Origin: Nitrospinaceae bacterium
GTDB taxonomy: Bacteria; Nitrospinota; Nitrospinia; Nitrospinales; VA-1
Assembly (NCBI GenBank): GCA_021604505.1
Contig: BQJC01000004.1
Location: forward strand, 1-64,000
Length of the DNA: 64,000 bases
Direction of reading: 5' to 3'
The translations under genes were made by a program, and so were the position numbers. The notes under the pieces were generated by a model, which ran no database searches, was not told where the DNA came from, and saw only the letters and a program-made list of their open reading frames with translations. This document shows positions 1-9,551 of the stretch, one piece after another; position 1 is the stretch's first letter, and every line of letters starts with the position of its first letter.

Positions 1-3000
1 GATCACGTCCGCTTTCCAGGAGTTGCCCAGAGAAATGTCTTTCCCCGTCTCCGGATCGCGATACACCGATCCACGTGGACCGATGATGATTCCACCGTAC
101 AGACCGTCCCGAACGTTGGTCGTCAAGTTCCCAAAGTCCCAAATCAATGCGCCATTGATGTTGTAATCAGGAGCTGCATAGAACGTGTAAACTTTGGATT
201 TGCCGGGAGCCACCGTCTGATCTCCAGGATTGTTCCCGACATTGATTCCCTGGGAATCCAGAGGATCGAACGCGATGTTGTTCGCGTGCAGGGAAGCGTT
301 GCCCTCTTTCAGGCGGTTGGTCAGCTTGATCTTCGCGCATTCACCAATGTTAATGCGCAGGGTCAGCGGATGCGGCATCGGCGCATCGTCCGACGCCTTG
401 CTCACCTCGCCCTCGAGAGCAAAGATCTTAGCGTCTTCATTAGCAAGGATGAGTTTACGCTCAAAATCCACTTCGATCTCATCCTCGGCATTCGGGTTGA
501 ACTTCAGCTCTTTGTTAATCGCAACCACACTGAAATTCTTCACCGGAGCGCCTTTCGGACAAAGAGTCTTTCTCACTTTCTTTTTAAACTCTTTCTCCTC
601 GTTGCCAGGAAGCTCTTTCAGGTCCTTCTGTAACTTGTCATGCACCCGAATGATTCCCCAGGTTCCTTCCGACAGATGCGAGGTTCTACCATCGTAATAG
701 AGGTAGTCCCCGGCCATTCCCTGGTAACCGCCTGCAGTGGTCGCCAGGTCGTAGCGTTCCGCGATACCGATATGAATCGTATTGGTAACCCGGGAATCTC
801 TGTCGTAACGCTCCGGGCGGTAACCGTGACCGGAAACCACGAAGGTATGGGTCTCATTCTGCATGCCATGAAGCAGGCGGAACATGATGCTGTCACCCAC
901 GTAAGCGCGAAGCAACGGGGTGGACGGATCTCCATGCACTTTACTGCTGAACAGCTTGGAGACGTCGTTATTCGACTTCAAACGTGCTGTCAAAGAAGTC
1001 GCCCGGAAGTTGAACCCGCCGCCTGTGGTGTGCGTGCCACCGTTCAGGTGCGGGAAAGCCACTTCCAGCATCGTGTCAGGCATCTGAAAAGAGATGGACT
1101 GACCCGCCGCAATGGCGTTCTCTCTGGACAATCCCGGAGGATTACCGGCAGTCACCAGTTGCGCGGAATGCGGAACCGTGTCATGCAATTGCGCGACAAG
1201 CTCACGGAAACTGCCGTTTCGCCCGTAAGCGAAAGGCTCGGTGCCATGAATATCGGCAACCGGACCGCTACGGATCGGTTTTCCCGTCTTGGGATCATGA
1301 TACGTCGATCCCCACGGTTCCACGATCGTAGAGCCAATCCCGCCGTGCGGCCAGGTGGTCGCACCAAACGCATGATCGTGCCAGAACACCAGCCCGAGAT
1401 CTGCATCGACCCACCAGCGATAGCGCACATATTCCGTCGTGACTATCTGACCGGCCGCGTGAGCGTGGGTCATCGGAGCGGTAAACTTAATCGTGTACTT
1501 ACCGTCTTTGGCCGGGCTCTTGCTAGGATCAGGTGTGATCGACTTGATCCAACGCGCGTCCTTCTTGTTGGGAACTTCGATGCCGACGATGATATCGGCT
1601 CCCACATGATATGCGGTCGCTCCCTTAGCCATCTGGATTTCAACCGTATCGTCTCCAGGTTTGGTGGCTTTCAGCACTTTTGCATTCATCGGAACGGGCA
1701 TACCTACATGATGTCCGTCTTTCATCTTCTTCGTGAACTGCTTATAGGATCTCATCGACTGATCGTATGAGAACCCGGTGATGACGCCGTCAGACGCCTG
1801 GTTGTCGAACTGGAAAAAATGCGGATGAATGTTGACTTTCGACATTTGAAAGTTCGTGAAGTCATCATCATCCCATTCGCTGGAAAGAAGCACATCCACA
1901 CAATCGTAGACGTTGGCGCGAATGACCAGCGGATAAGCGCGCGCAGGATCTTTTCTCACCGTCTCGATTTCCTCATCAATCACGTAAATCAGACCGTACT
2001 TATCGATCATCGGCGGTGTTTTACCAATAGCCGGTGAAAGTTGTACGGGCGTATTGATGAAATGCAGGTTGAACTGCTTTCGACCGGCACCGCCCGGACA
2101 AAGGCTCCAACGGCCATGCTCACCCGGTTTCGCGGGAGCACTGCTTTCAACGTTGGGTCCACTGCTTCCATTACCGGACTCAGACGCGAGATTCTCGTTA
2201 TGAGTGGCCAAATGGAACGGTTCGAGCCACGGAGCGCCGCCGTGATGACGGGCAAACGGAACGCGCTTGCCGAAATGCGGCGTCATGTGCGGCCAAGCCA
2301 GCTTACCCGTCAACGGCGAGAATTGAATCGGGTGCCGTTTGCCGGGATGCGGCGATTTGTATTTCGGCCACTTGACAGTGGACTCACGCTCGGACATGGC
2401 GGTGACGCCTTTCCAGCCGTAATCCCACACGGAACCGTCGTAGGCCTTGATCTGCCCTACTTCGTCATCCGTATGACCCGGCTTGCCTTGCGGCGGAAGC
2501 ATGTATTTTACCCAGTCCTTAACATTAACGACAGGAGCTTCCGGGGTCCAGTCGCTGTTGCCCTTGCCGACCACTTTGAACTTTTTACCAAACCAGTCCA
2601 TGGTCTTGCCGACCAGTTTATCCGAGCTCACGCCTTTGGGAATGCGGCCCTCGCGATCCGGAAGCTCTTTCAAGGGACGCATGACATCGGTGCTGCCAAA
2701 CGGATAGTTTCCATCCTGAATGGTGTTGTACACGCGCCAGTAACCCCACATACCCGCAACATAATGATGCGCGACGTGGCAATGAAACAGAAAGTCCCCT
2801 GCGAGACGCTGACACAGACCGGAACCGCACTCGGTTTCCAGGTCCACCGCTTCGGACGGGCCGATAACCTTAACGTCCACCCGGTCGGAGGTGGTCCTTA
2901 CCACCGGATACTTCACCGGACCGTTCCAGGCCGCCGTCGTCAGGTTTTCAATATCGATCTGCCGCTTCGGAGAACGGGTCCAGCGAATCGTGCCGCCATG

Positions 3001-4308
3001 CGGATGATGCGAATGGAACACCTCGCCGCCGCCGTGAATCAGGCGGAACTTGGCGGGATCACCCAGGTAGGACCGGGGAATCGTGGTGGGAGCGTCCCCA
3101 AACGTATAGGAACTGTATCCCAGCGATTCATCCTCGAAATGAAACTTTTTCTCCTGCACTACGAGGTTATTGATACCGAAAGGCTCACTTCGATAATTTA
3201 TTGCTCTGGCGGACGGACGATACGCATCGGTCTGCGGATCGCGCTGAGGAATCATTTCTCCGTGGCGATTGAGCGGACGGAACGATTCATCGCCGACTTC
3301 GTGGTAATAAATGGTGAACTCACGAAAGTCTTTCTCATTTTCATTCGCGATCATCGCCATCCAGCCGCTTTCCAGCGGTTCGCCGGTCCACGGGTCGAGA
3401 TAGGTGGAGCCGACGGGTTCAACCATGAACGCCCCGATCAGACCCAAAGAGGACGGATCGCGCCCCGCATGACTCTGAATCAAGTGAGCGCCTTCCTGCT
3501 CGTCGATCGGAATGTACCACTCGAATTCCTGAGATTCGCCGGAAGGAATGATAGCGCCCGGAGACGCGGCTGTAGCGGGGAGACCTGAAGAACTGATGAT
3601 CATCGCGGAACCGTTGACCTGGAAACCGATATCTTCGTCCTCAACCTCGTTGGTGACTTTGAAACGTGCGCAATCGCCCTGATTGGCGCGAATGGTCAGA
3701 GGTTGAATAGCATCCCCCTGCAACCCGTTGGTGACCATGCCAGGGTCAAGCTCATCTTCCCTGGACGCGGCGTTCGCTTCTTCTTCCGCACGAACTTTAT
3801 CGATATCTTTGGTCAATACATACATGTACCCAGGGTAATAGTCCCCCCACTGGTTCAGCATGACCTCGACGTTGATCGCGGTGATATCGTAGAGTTTGAC
3901 CGGAGCGCCGCTTGGGCAATGAGCGCCCTTGAACACTTTATCCGCAGCTTCGGAAGGGCCTAAGAGGTAACTTTGCCCCAATTGGTGAGCGGCCCAGGAA
4001 TCGTGAAAACCGCCACCGGATGATGCCGGCGCCGCATGTTCCTTCAGCTTGCCTTGAAGCCGGTCCATCAGACTCATGAAGGTCTGATCCAGCTTCTGCT
4101 GACTGCCGTCAAGGCCGCTCATCACATCTTCATAGTTGAGCTGCTTTTCCAGCTTTTCCAGCCACACGGGCCGGTCAGCGGCATGATTCTCATGCCCGGC
4201 ATGTTCATTTGCAACCTCCGCACTTGCAATTCCAACCCAACTCAGAGTCAGGACAGTAATCGCAAGCACAGTCAAAACTTTCCATCCCTTTTTGACGCGA
4301 AAATGCAT
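1..4308 (-). CDS. Giant periplasmic multicopper oxidase, MnxG/MofA-like (C-terminus beyond window)
   Basis: One open frame of 1436 codons runs from an ATG at 4308 (GGAGG seven bases upstream) off the left edge. The N-terminus is a signal peptide ending ASA (about residue 29). Copper-ligand motifs are visible: HSHHPHG near residue 430, HCHVAHHYVAGM near 507 (type 1 plus type 3 ligands), HPHFFQF near 822 and WHDH near 974. Cupredoxin-type segments recur, and the phrase 'GSTYxDPxTG' occurs three times. The HCHxxxHxxxGM motif precedes the HxH motifs, the reverse of three-domain laccases. Large manganese-oxidase-type multicopper oxidases are, to my recollection, similarly rearranged. The likely role is electron withdrawal from a metal or other reductant in the periplasm with reduction of oxygen; the substrate cannot be told from sequence. 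Family is sure, subtype moderate. Confidence 0.9.
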   Translation of the reverse strand, partial: MHFRVKKGWKVLTVLAITVLTLSWVGIASAEVANEHAGHENHAADRPVWLEKLEKQLNYEDVMSGLDGSQQKLDQTFMSLMDRLQGKLKEHAAPASSGGGFHDSWAAHQLGQSYLLGPSEAADKVFKGAHCPSGAPVKLYDITAINVEVMLNQWGDYYPGYMYVLTKDIDKVRAEEEANAASREDELDPGMVTNGLQGDAIQPLTIRANQGDCARFKVTNEVEDEDIGFQVNGSAMIISSSGLPATAASPGAIIPSGESQEFEWYIPIDEQEGAHLIQSHAGRDPSSLGLIGAFMVEPVGSTYLDPWTGEPLESGWMAMIANENEKDFREFTIYYHEVGDESFRPLNRHGEMIPQRDPQTDAYRPSARAINYRSEPFGINNLVVQEKKFHFEDESLGYSSYTFGDAPTTIPRSYLGDPAKFRLIHGGGEVFHSHHPHGGTIRWTRSPKRQIDIENLTTAAWNGPVKYPVVRTTSDRVDVKVIGPSEAVDLETECGSGLCQRLAGDFLFHCHVAHHYVAGMWGYWRVYNTIQDGNYPFGSTDVMRPLKELPDREGRIPKGVSSDKLVGKTMDWFGKKFKVVGKGNSDWTPEAPVVNVKDWVKYMLPPQGKPGHTDDEVGQIKAYDGSVWDYGWKGVTAMSERESTVKWPKYKSPHPGKRHPIQFSPLTGKLAWPHMTPHFGKRVPFARHHGGAPWLEPFHLATHNENLASESGNGSSGPNVESSAPAKPGEHGRWSLCPGGAGRKQFNLHFINTPVQLSPAIGKTPPMIDKYGLIYVIDEEIETVRKDPARAYPLVIRANVYDCVDVLLSSEWDDDDFTNFQMSKVNIHPHFFQFDNQASDGVITGFSYDQSMRSYKQFTKKMKDGHHVGMPVPMNAKVLKATKPGDDTVEIQMAKGATAYHVGADIIVGIEVPNKKDARWIKSITPDPSKSPAKDGKYTIKFTAPMTHAHAAGQIVTTEYVRYRWWVDADLGLVFWHDHAFGATTWPHGGIGSTIVEPWGSTYHDPKTGKPIRSGPVADIHGTEPFAYGRNGSFRELVAQLHDTVPHSAQLVTAGNPPGLSRENAIAAGQSISFQMPDTMLEVAFPHLNGGTHTTGGGFNFRATSLTARLKSNNDVSKLFSSKVHGDPSTPLLRAYVGDSIMFRLLHGMQNETHTFVVSGHGYRPERYDRDSRVTNTIHIGIAERYDLATTAGGYQGMAGDYLYYDGRTSHLSEGTWGIIRVHDKLQKDLKELPGNEEKEFKKKVRKTLCPKGAPVKNFSVVAINKELKFNPNAEDEIEVDFERKLILANEDAKIFALEGEVSKASDDAPMPHPLTLRINIGECAKIKLTNRLKEGNASLHANNIAFDPLDSQGINVGNNPGDQTVAPGKSKVYTFYAAPDYNINGALIWDFGNLTTNVRDGLYGGIIIGPRGSVYRDPETGKDISLGNSWKADVI

Positions 4309-4527
4309 TTCTAATCCTCCAAATGTGATTTGCCCACACTTCGGTTTTAACTCCCTAGAAAAAACCGAAAGGCAATTTTTCAAGACGCAGGTTGTCTCCC
4401 TAACAAGACTGCGCCTCGTTAAGCCATAAAAATCAATCTCCTATTAAAATATCTATTGTGGGTTTCCTCGAAAAAATAGATGAATTCGCTACATTTAATA
4501 AAAACAAGGAGCAGACTCTAACATATT

Positions 4528-5892
4528 TTAATTTTCCCGTACAAGAGTCAAATGGAACTTTTTATCATTTCTTGATAACAGAAAAAAAACCGGGCCCCCG
4601 CGGTAAATTTTGCCGACAATATTTTGGTACTGCTTAGGGTTTGAAACGTCTTCACCGTTCACCGCTAAAATCCGATCCCCCACCCGGATTCCCTTTTTCT
4701 CCGCAGTACTTCCAGAAATAATTTCTTTAATGACCACCCCGGAGCCGTATTCCGCTCCATCCTGAACCGGCTCCAACTCTATCCCCAGGGCCGGGTAATT
4801 CCCCTGGGGATCAAAAATGCCTGCCTGTCTATTCTTCTTTTTTTGGTAATTATCCAGTTTCACACGAACCACCTGGGGTTGACCGTCGCGAAGAATATCC
4901 AGATGAACCGTTTGCCCAGGGGTAATGACACCCACGATGCGAATCATACGCGTCGGAGAATTAACGGCCACACCGCCAATTTTCAAAATGATATCCCCCA
5001 CCCGGAGCCCCGCCCGCTGAGCCGGATCGCCTTCAAACACCGAATTGATCAAAACCCCTGTCCCCACATCCAGATCGACTTTCGCCGCCATTTCAGAGTC
5101 CACAGGCTCGATCCCAACCCCAAGCCAGCCCCGCCGGACTTCGCCATTCTCGATCAATTGCGTCGAGATCTGCTTCACAATATTAGAGGGAATGGCAAAC
5201 CCGATGCTCTGCGCATAATTGATGATGGCGGTGTTGATACCGACGACCTCCCCTCGAATGTTGAGTAATGGCCCACCACTGTTTCCGGGGTTGATCGAAG
5301 CGTCGGTCTGAATAAAATCTTCATAACGTGAAAGGTTGACGTTTTCCCGGTTCAACCCGCTGACGATGCCAAAGGTCATGGTGTCGTTCAAGCCGTAAGG
5401 ATTGCCAACCGCAACCACCATCTGGCCGACTTTTAAGCGTCCCGAATCGCCAAAATCCACAGAACCTTCAGCCAGACCTTCCGGTATTTTCACCACAGCG
5501 AGATCCGTGTCGTCATCCGATCCCAATACCTCACCGACCACTTTCTTACCTCCAAAGAGCGTCACCTGAATTTTGTCGGAACTGCGGACCACATGACTGT
5601 TGGTGACGATGAACCCTTTTTTTGCATCGATGATCACACCGGCCCCTGCATTGTTGGGTCTTCCTTTACTGGGCTCATCCTGCCTGCGAATCGATGGAGA
5701 AGGGGGGACGTATGGAGACAGGCTGACAACGGCGGGCCGCACCTTGTCCGCCAAAGAAACAAACGCGTTCTCCAGGTCTTCAAGAAGCTGGAACCCTTTG
5801 AACCCTGCGGATGCGGTTCCAAACCCGGAAAAGAAAAATAGAAATGCGAAAATTAAAACTGTAAGCGGTTGGGTGAGTGATCGGGTATTCAT
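4528..5892 (-). CDS. htrA: Periplasmic serine protease, HtrA/DegP family
   Basis: This 454-residue protein has a signal peptide (residues 1-29, ending TASA), a trypsin-like domain and two PDZ domains (about 250-345 and 360-450). The catalytic triad is visible as His100 in TNSHVV, Asp130 in DDDTDLAVVKI and Ser205 in NPGNSGGPLL. The family degrades or refolds misfolded envelope proteins in the periplasm. Length and order fit DegP/DegQ/MucD; I cannot choose among these subtypes. The gene lies upstream of and co-directional with the multicopper oxidase, separated by about 220 bp, so co-transcription is possible but unproven. I see no clear Shine-Dalgarno sequence before the ATG. Confidence 0.95.
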   Translation of the reverse strand: MNTRSLTQPLTVLIFAFLFFFSGFGTASAGFKGFQLLEDLENAFVSLADKVRPAVVSLSPYVPPSPSIRRQDEPSKGRPNNAGAGVIIDAKKGFIVTNSHVVRSSDKIQVTLFGGKKVVGEVLGSDDDTDLAVVKIPEGLAEGSVDFGDSGRLKVGQMVVAVGNPYGLNDTMTFGIVSGLNRENVNLSRYEDFIQTDASINPGNSGGPLLNIRGEVVGINTAIINYAQSIGFAIPSNIVKQISTQLIENGEVRRGWLGVGIEPVDSEMAAKVDLDVGTGVLINSVFEGDPAQRAGLRVGDIILKIGGVAVNSPTRMIRIVGVITPGQTVHLDILRDGQPQVVRVKLDNYQKKKNRQAGIFDPQGNYPALGIELEPVQDGAEYGSGVVIKEIISGSTAEKKGIRVGDRILAVNGEDVSNPKQYQNIVGKIYRGGPVFFLLSRNDKKFHLTLVREN

Positions 5893-6323
5893 GGCTTTTG
5901 ATCGAATGAGGTTGAATGAATACTGACTTAAGGAAACCAGAAAATCAAAGTTTTATCCAGAAGTTTGCATTGCGCCGGGAAAGTTTTAAACACGATCCCG
6001 GAAAAGAAATTAAATTTCCTTTTTCTGATTAAAAAATATCTCGAGCAGTCGCCAACATAATAAAAGTTTTCAAGGACTTGGACAATCAATAATTTTACCA
6101 CTTTTTTTTACAATCGCTTCCACGCCGCTTCCGAGAACAGAATTCGCATTTTCGGTGCAAACCGCAGGCAGATGATGGAAAGCCGCCTGGCAACATCCAG
6201 CAAAACCATTGACCCGATAGGGCGCATATTTATCAAAAAAAGCAATTCACTTGATTTCTTATAAGGATCATGAAAAAGTAAAACAACCGCTTGCAAGTAA
6301 AAATCAACCCTGCTGTGAATCCA
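5893..6323. other. Intergenic region between divergent htrA and APS reductase genes
   Basis: It must hold the promoters of both neighbours, but I see no convincing -35/-10 pair, repeat or conserved ORF. The 3' part is AT-rich. Confidence 0.4.
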
Positions 6324-7013
6324 ATGGACTTTAAAGAACTGGAAAACCAATCCGCCGAGGAAATCCTGCAATGGACCCTGGACAAGTTTGGCAAACGCGC
6401 CGGCGTCGCGTCGAGTTTCGGTATGGAGGACATGGTGCTCATCGATATGGTGTCCAATTTAGGGGGAGACATCACCCTGTTCACCCTGGACACCGGGCGC
6501 CTGCACGAGGAAACCTACGAGACCATGGAAAAAGTCCGCACCCGGTACGGGTTGACCATCCAGACGTATTTTCCCGACCGGGAGAAAGTCGAAGCGTTGG
6601 TTCGCGATAAAGGTCTTTTTTCCTTCAGGGAAAGTGTGGACAACCGCAAGGAATGCTGTTTCATCCGCAAGGTGGAACCCTTAAACCGCGCACTCGCCCA
6701 ATTGGACGCCTGGGTGACGGGCCTCCGCCGCGAACAAAGCGTGACGCGCACCGACGTTCCAAAAGTGGCCGACGATGCCGACCACCCACCCCTGGTCAAG
6801 ATCAACCCCCTCGCCGATTGGACGCAGGAACAGGTGGAAGCCTACATCCAGAAACACTCGGTTCCTGTCAATGCCCTGCATGCGAGAAACTTTCCCAGCA
6901 TCGGCTGTGCTCCCTGCACCCGGCCCATCATGGAAGGGGAAGATATCCGCGCCGGACGCTGGTGGTGGGAAAACCCGGAGCATAAGGAGTGTGGGTTGCA
7001 CAGACCGAAGTGA
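6324..7013 (+). CDS. cysH: Adenylylsulfate (APS) reductase, thioredoxin-dependent
   Basis: The protein belongs to the PAPS/APS reductase family, which reduces activated sulfate to sulfite in cytoplasmic assimilation. The SSFGMEDMV nucleotide loop, TLDTGR, and a C-terminal KECGLH holding the catalytic Cys (about residue 223) are visible. Two cysteine pairs, ECC (111-112) and CAPC (195, 198), form the [4Fe-4S] site that separates APS reductases from PAPS reductases. I chose the ATG at 6324 (229 aa) because family homology begins just after it. A TTG at 6291 would add 11 residues; neither start has a strong ribosome-binding site. No other sulfate-assimilation gene is adjacent. Confidence 0.93.
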   Translation: MDFKELENQSAEEILQWTLDKFGKRAGVASSFGMEDMVLIDMVSNLGGDITLFTLDTGRLHEETYETMEKVRTRYGLTIQTYFPDREKVEALVRDKGLFSFRESVDNRKECCFIRKVEPLNRALAQLDAWVTGLRREQSVTRTDVPKVADDADHPPLVKINPLADWTQEQVEAYIQKHSVPVNALHARNFPSIGCAPCTRPIMEGEDIRAGRWWWENPEHKECGLHRPK

Positions 7014-7059
7014 AAAACATAACCTAGAGAAAAAAGAAAGAGGAATGATAAATACCTGC

Positions 7060-7776
7060 TTATTTTTTTCGGTTCACGGCCTGCAGGCTATGCTCAACCC
7101 CTTCCAACCGTTTTGAAAACTCTTCCGTATTTTCAAATATCGATACTGTCAGAGGAACCAACAATCGAGCGACCTGCCGGGCTTTTTGGAATAAATTGCC
7201 TTTCACTACATCCTTCCCGCTATTCAGTTCGGCAATCAGCCTCCTTTCCACTTCGATGCAAAGAATGGGCAAAAGTTGAAAGGCCATCAATCCCACCGTC
7301 CCTATTTGTCTCAAAGAAGCCCTAGGACCGTCATCTTTCCCTGAAGCCTGAGCGGTAAAAAGGTCTTCAGGGGCCGTGGTGTGCATGAACAGCATGGAAA
7401 TGAGAAACATCAAAGTCAACCGGCAGGCGATGAGCGCTCCCGCTTCCAGTCCTTCCCAGGTCACTCCTAATACAGAAACGGATTCGATGGAAGTTCCCGG
7501 CGTAAAAAAGACGGGGAATATTCCCAGCAAAAGGATGAACCAGGCAAAAGTCCGCAGTTTCCGAATTACCCCTCCAAAGCCTGTTTTGGCTAAAACGATC
7601 CCCAGCAGGCAAATCAGGGAGACCGCGGCGATCCCCATCCACTGGCCCCATGCGGTGAGGCAAAGGATTGCCAGTCCGAGGGAAATTTTTCGGGCCACGG
7701 ACATCCTGTGAAGAACCGAGTCTCCGGGGCTATAAACTCCCGGCATCAGATGATCGAATGAAAAGTTTTTTTTCAT
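7060..7776 (-). CDS. Energy-coupling factor transporter transmembrane protein, EcfT/CbiQ family
   Basis: This 238-residue membrane protein has several hydrophobic segments between residues 30 and 135. A C-terminal cytoplasmic helical region (ERRLIAELNSGKD...FQKARQVARLLVPL) resembles the coupling helices of EcfT/CbiQ. The family is the integral scaffold of ECF importers for vitamins and metals. No EcfA ATPase or S-component is next to it, so the substrate is unknown and its partners must be elsewhere. It converges on the APS reductase gene with a 46-bp gap. Confidence 0.75.
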   Translation of the reverse strand: MKKNFSFDHLMPGVYSPGDSVLHRMSVARKISLGLAILCLTAWGQWMGIAAVSLICLLGIVLAKTGFGGVIRKLRTFAWFILLLGIFPVFFTPGTSIESVSVLGVTWEGLEAGALIACRLTLMFLISMLFMHTTAPEDLFTAQASGKDDGPRASLRQIGTVGLMAFQLLPILCIEVERRLIAELNSGKDVVKGNLFQKARQVARLLVPLTVSIFENTEEFSKRLEGVEHSLQAVNRKK

Positions 7777-7839
7777 TTTACACAGGAACCTTTACTTACT
7801 ATCCGGTGACATAACCTTAGGATGAGCTTAGACCATTTG

Positions 7840-7868
7840 CACCGCAAAGGCGGAGAGGCCCCAAAGAA
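7840..7868 (+). repeat. Dispersed repeat R1, copy 1
   Basis: It begins CACCGCAAAGGCGGAGAG and matches 12223-12253 closely. It faces copy 2 at 7934-7966, making a long imperfect inverted repeat with about 65 bp between. Confidence 0.75.
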
Positions 7869-7933
7869 TAAAATTAGACAAAATCAACAGGAGAAAAACC
7901 GGTCCTCATCTCCTCTTGAATCGTTCTTTCTTT

Positions 7934-7966
7934 AGGTTTTCTTTGCGCTCTTTGCGCCTTTGCGGT
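7934..7966 (-). repeat. Dispersed repeat R1, copy 2 (inverted)
   Basis: Read on the minus strand it runs ACCGCAAAGGCGCAAAGAGC and then GCAAAGAAAA, the same core as 12223-12253. Confidence 0.75.
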
Positions 7967-8074
7967 AGTGATGTCCCATTTTGGTTTCAAACATCCTCTC
8001 GCATGCTGGCTCAATGGCTTGAATGCCCTCGAAAACTATGGAATGATGTCTTTTTTTCCACCGGATTTGATTAT

Positions 8075-8731
8075 ATGGTTTCCCCTGACAGGATCATAGA
8101 AGAAACCCGAAAACACGTGGAATCCCTGTTTGCCGATGACGGTTCCGGCCACGACTGGTGGCATATTTACCGCGTGTGGACCGTTGCGGGCAAGCTGGCC
8201 GAGGCGGAAGGCGCGGACCGCACTGTAGTGGAACTGGCGGCGCTATTGCACGACATCGCCGACTGGAAATTTCATGACGGCGACGACACCGTCGGTCCGC
8301 AAAAAGCCCGGCAATGGCTGGAACAACAGGGAACCGACGAGGACACCATCCGCCATGTGTGCGACATCGTCGCAACCATCTCCTACAAGGGAGCTGGGGT
8401 AGAGACTCCGATGCAGACGCTGGAAGGCAAAGTCGTGCAGGACGCCGACCGGCTCGACGCCATCGGCGCTCAGGGCATCGCCCGCACGTTTGCTTATGGC
8501 GGCAACAAGAACCGCTTGATCTACCATCCCGATCAGAAGCCGGTGATGCATCAGAGTTTCGAGGAATACAAGAAAAACGACGGCCACACGATCAACCACT
8601 TTTACGAAAAACTGCTCCTCCTAAAGGACCGAATGAACACCGAGGCGGGAAAGAAAATGGCCGGGGAAAGGCACCGTTTCATGGAACAGTTTCTCGACCA
8701 GTTTTTCAGAGAATGGCATGGAGAATCCTGA
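8075..8731 (+). CDS. HD-domain phosphohydrolase
   Basis: With the ATG at 8075 this is a 218-residue soluble protein. HD-superfamily metal ligands are visible: His26 in GHDWWHIYRVW, the His59-Asp60 pair in LAALLHDIAD, and a later Asp in VVQDADRLDAIGA. The arrangement fits the YedJ-like group of small HD hydrolases, probably acting on nucleotides or phosphate esters. The substrate is unknown. Its last 14 bases overlap the sirtuin gene, so the two are probably translated together. Confidence 0.88.
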   Translation: MVSPDRIIEETRKHVESLFADDGSGHDWWHIYRVWTVAGKLAEAEGADRTVVELAALLHDIADWKFHDGDDTVGPQKARQWLEQQGTDEDTIRHVCDIVATISYKGAGVETPMQTLEGKVVQDADRLDAIGAQGIARTFAYGGNKNRLIYHPDQKPVMHQSFEEYKKNDGHTINHFYEKLLLLKDRMNTEAGKKMAGERHRFMEQFLDQFFREWHGES

Positions 8732-9551
8732 AATCCTCAAAGAGGCCGCCGAGCTTTTGTCCGGCTCTAAACGCGTGCTGTTTTTGACCAGCGCCGGAAT
8801 GAGCGCCGACTCCAATATCCCGACATTTCGAGATAAAGACGGGTACTGGCGAAACTTCCCGCCCTTCAAGGAAAAAAATCTGGAAGCGCAGGATCTCGCC
8901 AGCCCCTGGGCGTTCCGCAACGAGCTTCCGCACGCCTGGGCATTTTACGAATGGCGGCGGCGAAACGCTCACGAAAACGAACCGCACAAGGGCTATCACA
9001 TCATCAACCGCTGGATCGACGACCACTTTGAAGACGCCTTCATCCACACCACCAACACCGACGGCTATCACCTGCGTTCCGGGTCTCATCCCAGTCAGGT
9101 GATGGAAGTGCACGGGTCCATGTGGCGCCTTCAGTGCCTGGAGGTGTGCAGTCACAGTTTCTGGGACGAGGATTCCGTTCCGCTTTGCGAGATGTCGTAT
9201 GACACCATGAAAGCCTGGGATTATCCGAAATGCCGTCAGTGTAAGGCCATCGCCCGGCCTCACATTTTAATGTTCGGCGATGGAGAGTATGTCGGGCATC
9301 CGGAACAGGAGAGAAATTTTCAACAGTTTCTCGGCGAGCCCGTCGATCTGGCGATTCTGGTTGGAAGCTCCGGAGCTATCCCGACCAATGACTACATCGC
9401 GGTCCATCTTCAAAGCCGGGGAACGCAGGTGATCAACATCAACCCCGATCCGTCCACCAACGCCATCGTCCGCACGGACCACTTCCTGCCCATGACCAGC
9501 GAAGCCGCTTTCATAAAGTTAGACGAAGCGGCTTTTGGAACACCGTTTTAA
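8718..9551 (+). CDS. Sir2-family (sirtuin-like) NAD-dependent protein
   Basis: This 277-residue protein has the sirtuin NAD-binding motif TSAGMSADSNIPTFRD (24-39) and a TTNTDG motif (111-116) where typical sirtuins have TQNID. It also has a candidate catalytic His132 in EVHGSM and two zinc cysteine pairs (Cys140/144 and Cys172/175). Sirtuins remove acyl or ADP-ribosyl groups using NAD. The altered TQNID region and the AGMSADS variant suggest a divergent class, so deacetylase activity is not assured. It overlaps the upstream HD-hydrolase gene by 14 bases. Confidence 0.87.
   Translation: MENPEILKEAAELLSGSKRVLFLTSAGMSADSNIPTFRDKDGYWRNFPPFKEKNLEAQDLASPWAFRNELPHAWAFYEWRRRNAHENEPHKGYHIINRWIDDHFEDAFIHTTNTDGYHLRSGSHPSQVMEVHGSMWRLQCLEVCSHSFWDEDSVPLCEMSYDTMKAWDYPKCRQCKAIARPHILMFGDGEYVGHPEQERNFQQFLGEPVDLAILVGSSGAIPTNDYIAVHLQSRGTQVININPDPSTNAIVRTDHFLPMTSEAAFIKLDEAAFGTPF

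Larger units (their letters stand above)
7777..8074. other. Repeat-bearing intergenic region
   Basis: It holds two oppositely oriented copies of a short dispersed repeat (7840-7868 and 7934-7966). An open frame continuous with the HD-hydrolase gene extends upstream through the second copy, but I take that as accidental because family homology starts near 8075. Confidence 0.5.

Noticed and set aside
640-1770. Plus-strand open frame of 376 codons
   Set aside because: Antisense shadow of the multicopper oxidase; no recognisable domain or ribosome-binding site.
2041-3588. Long plus-strand open frame of 515 codons
   Set aside because: It is antisense to the continuous multicopper-oxidase frame, and its translation shows no family signature.
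7916-8075. Upstream extension of the HD-hydrolase frame to 7916
   Set aside because: It runs through repeat R1 and has no family homology; the ATG at 8075 fits the domain start.
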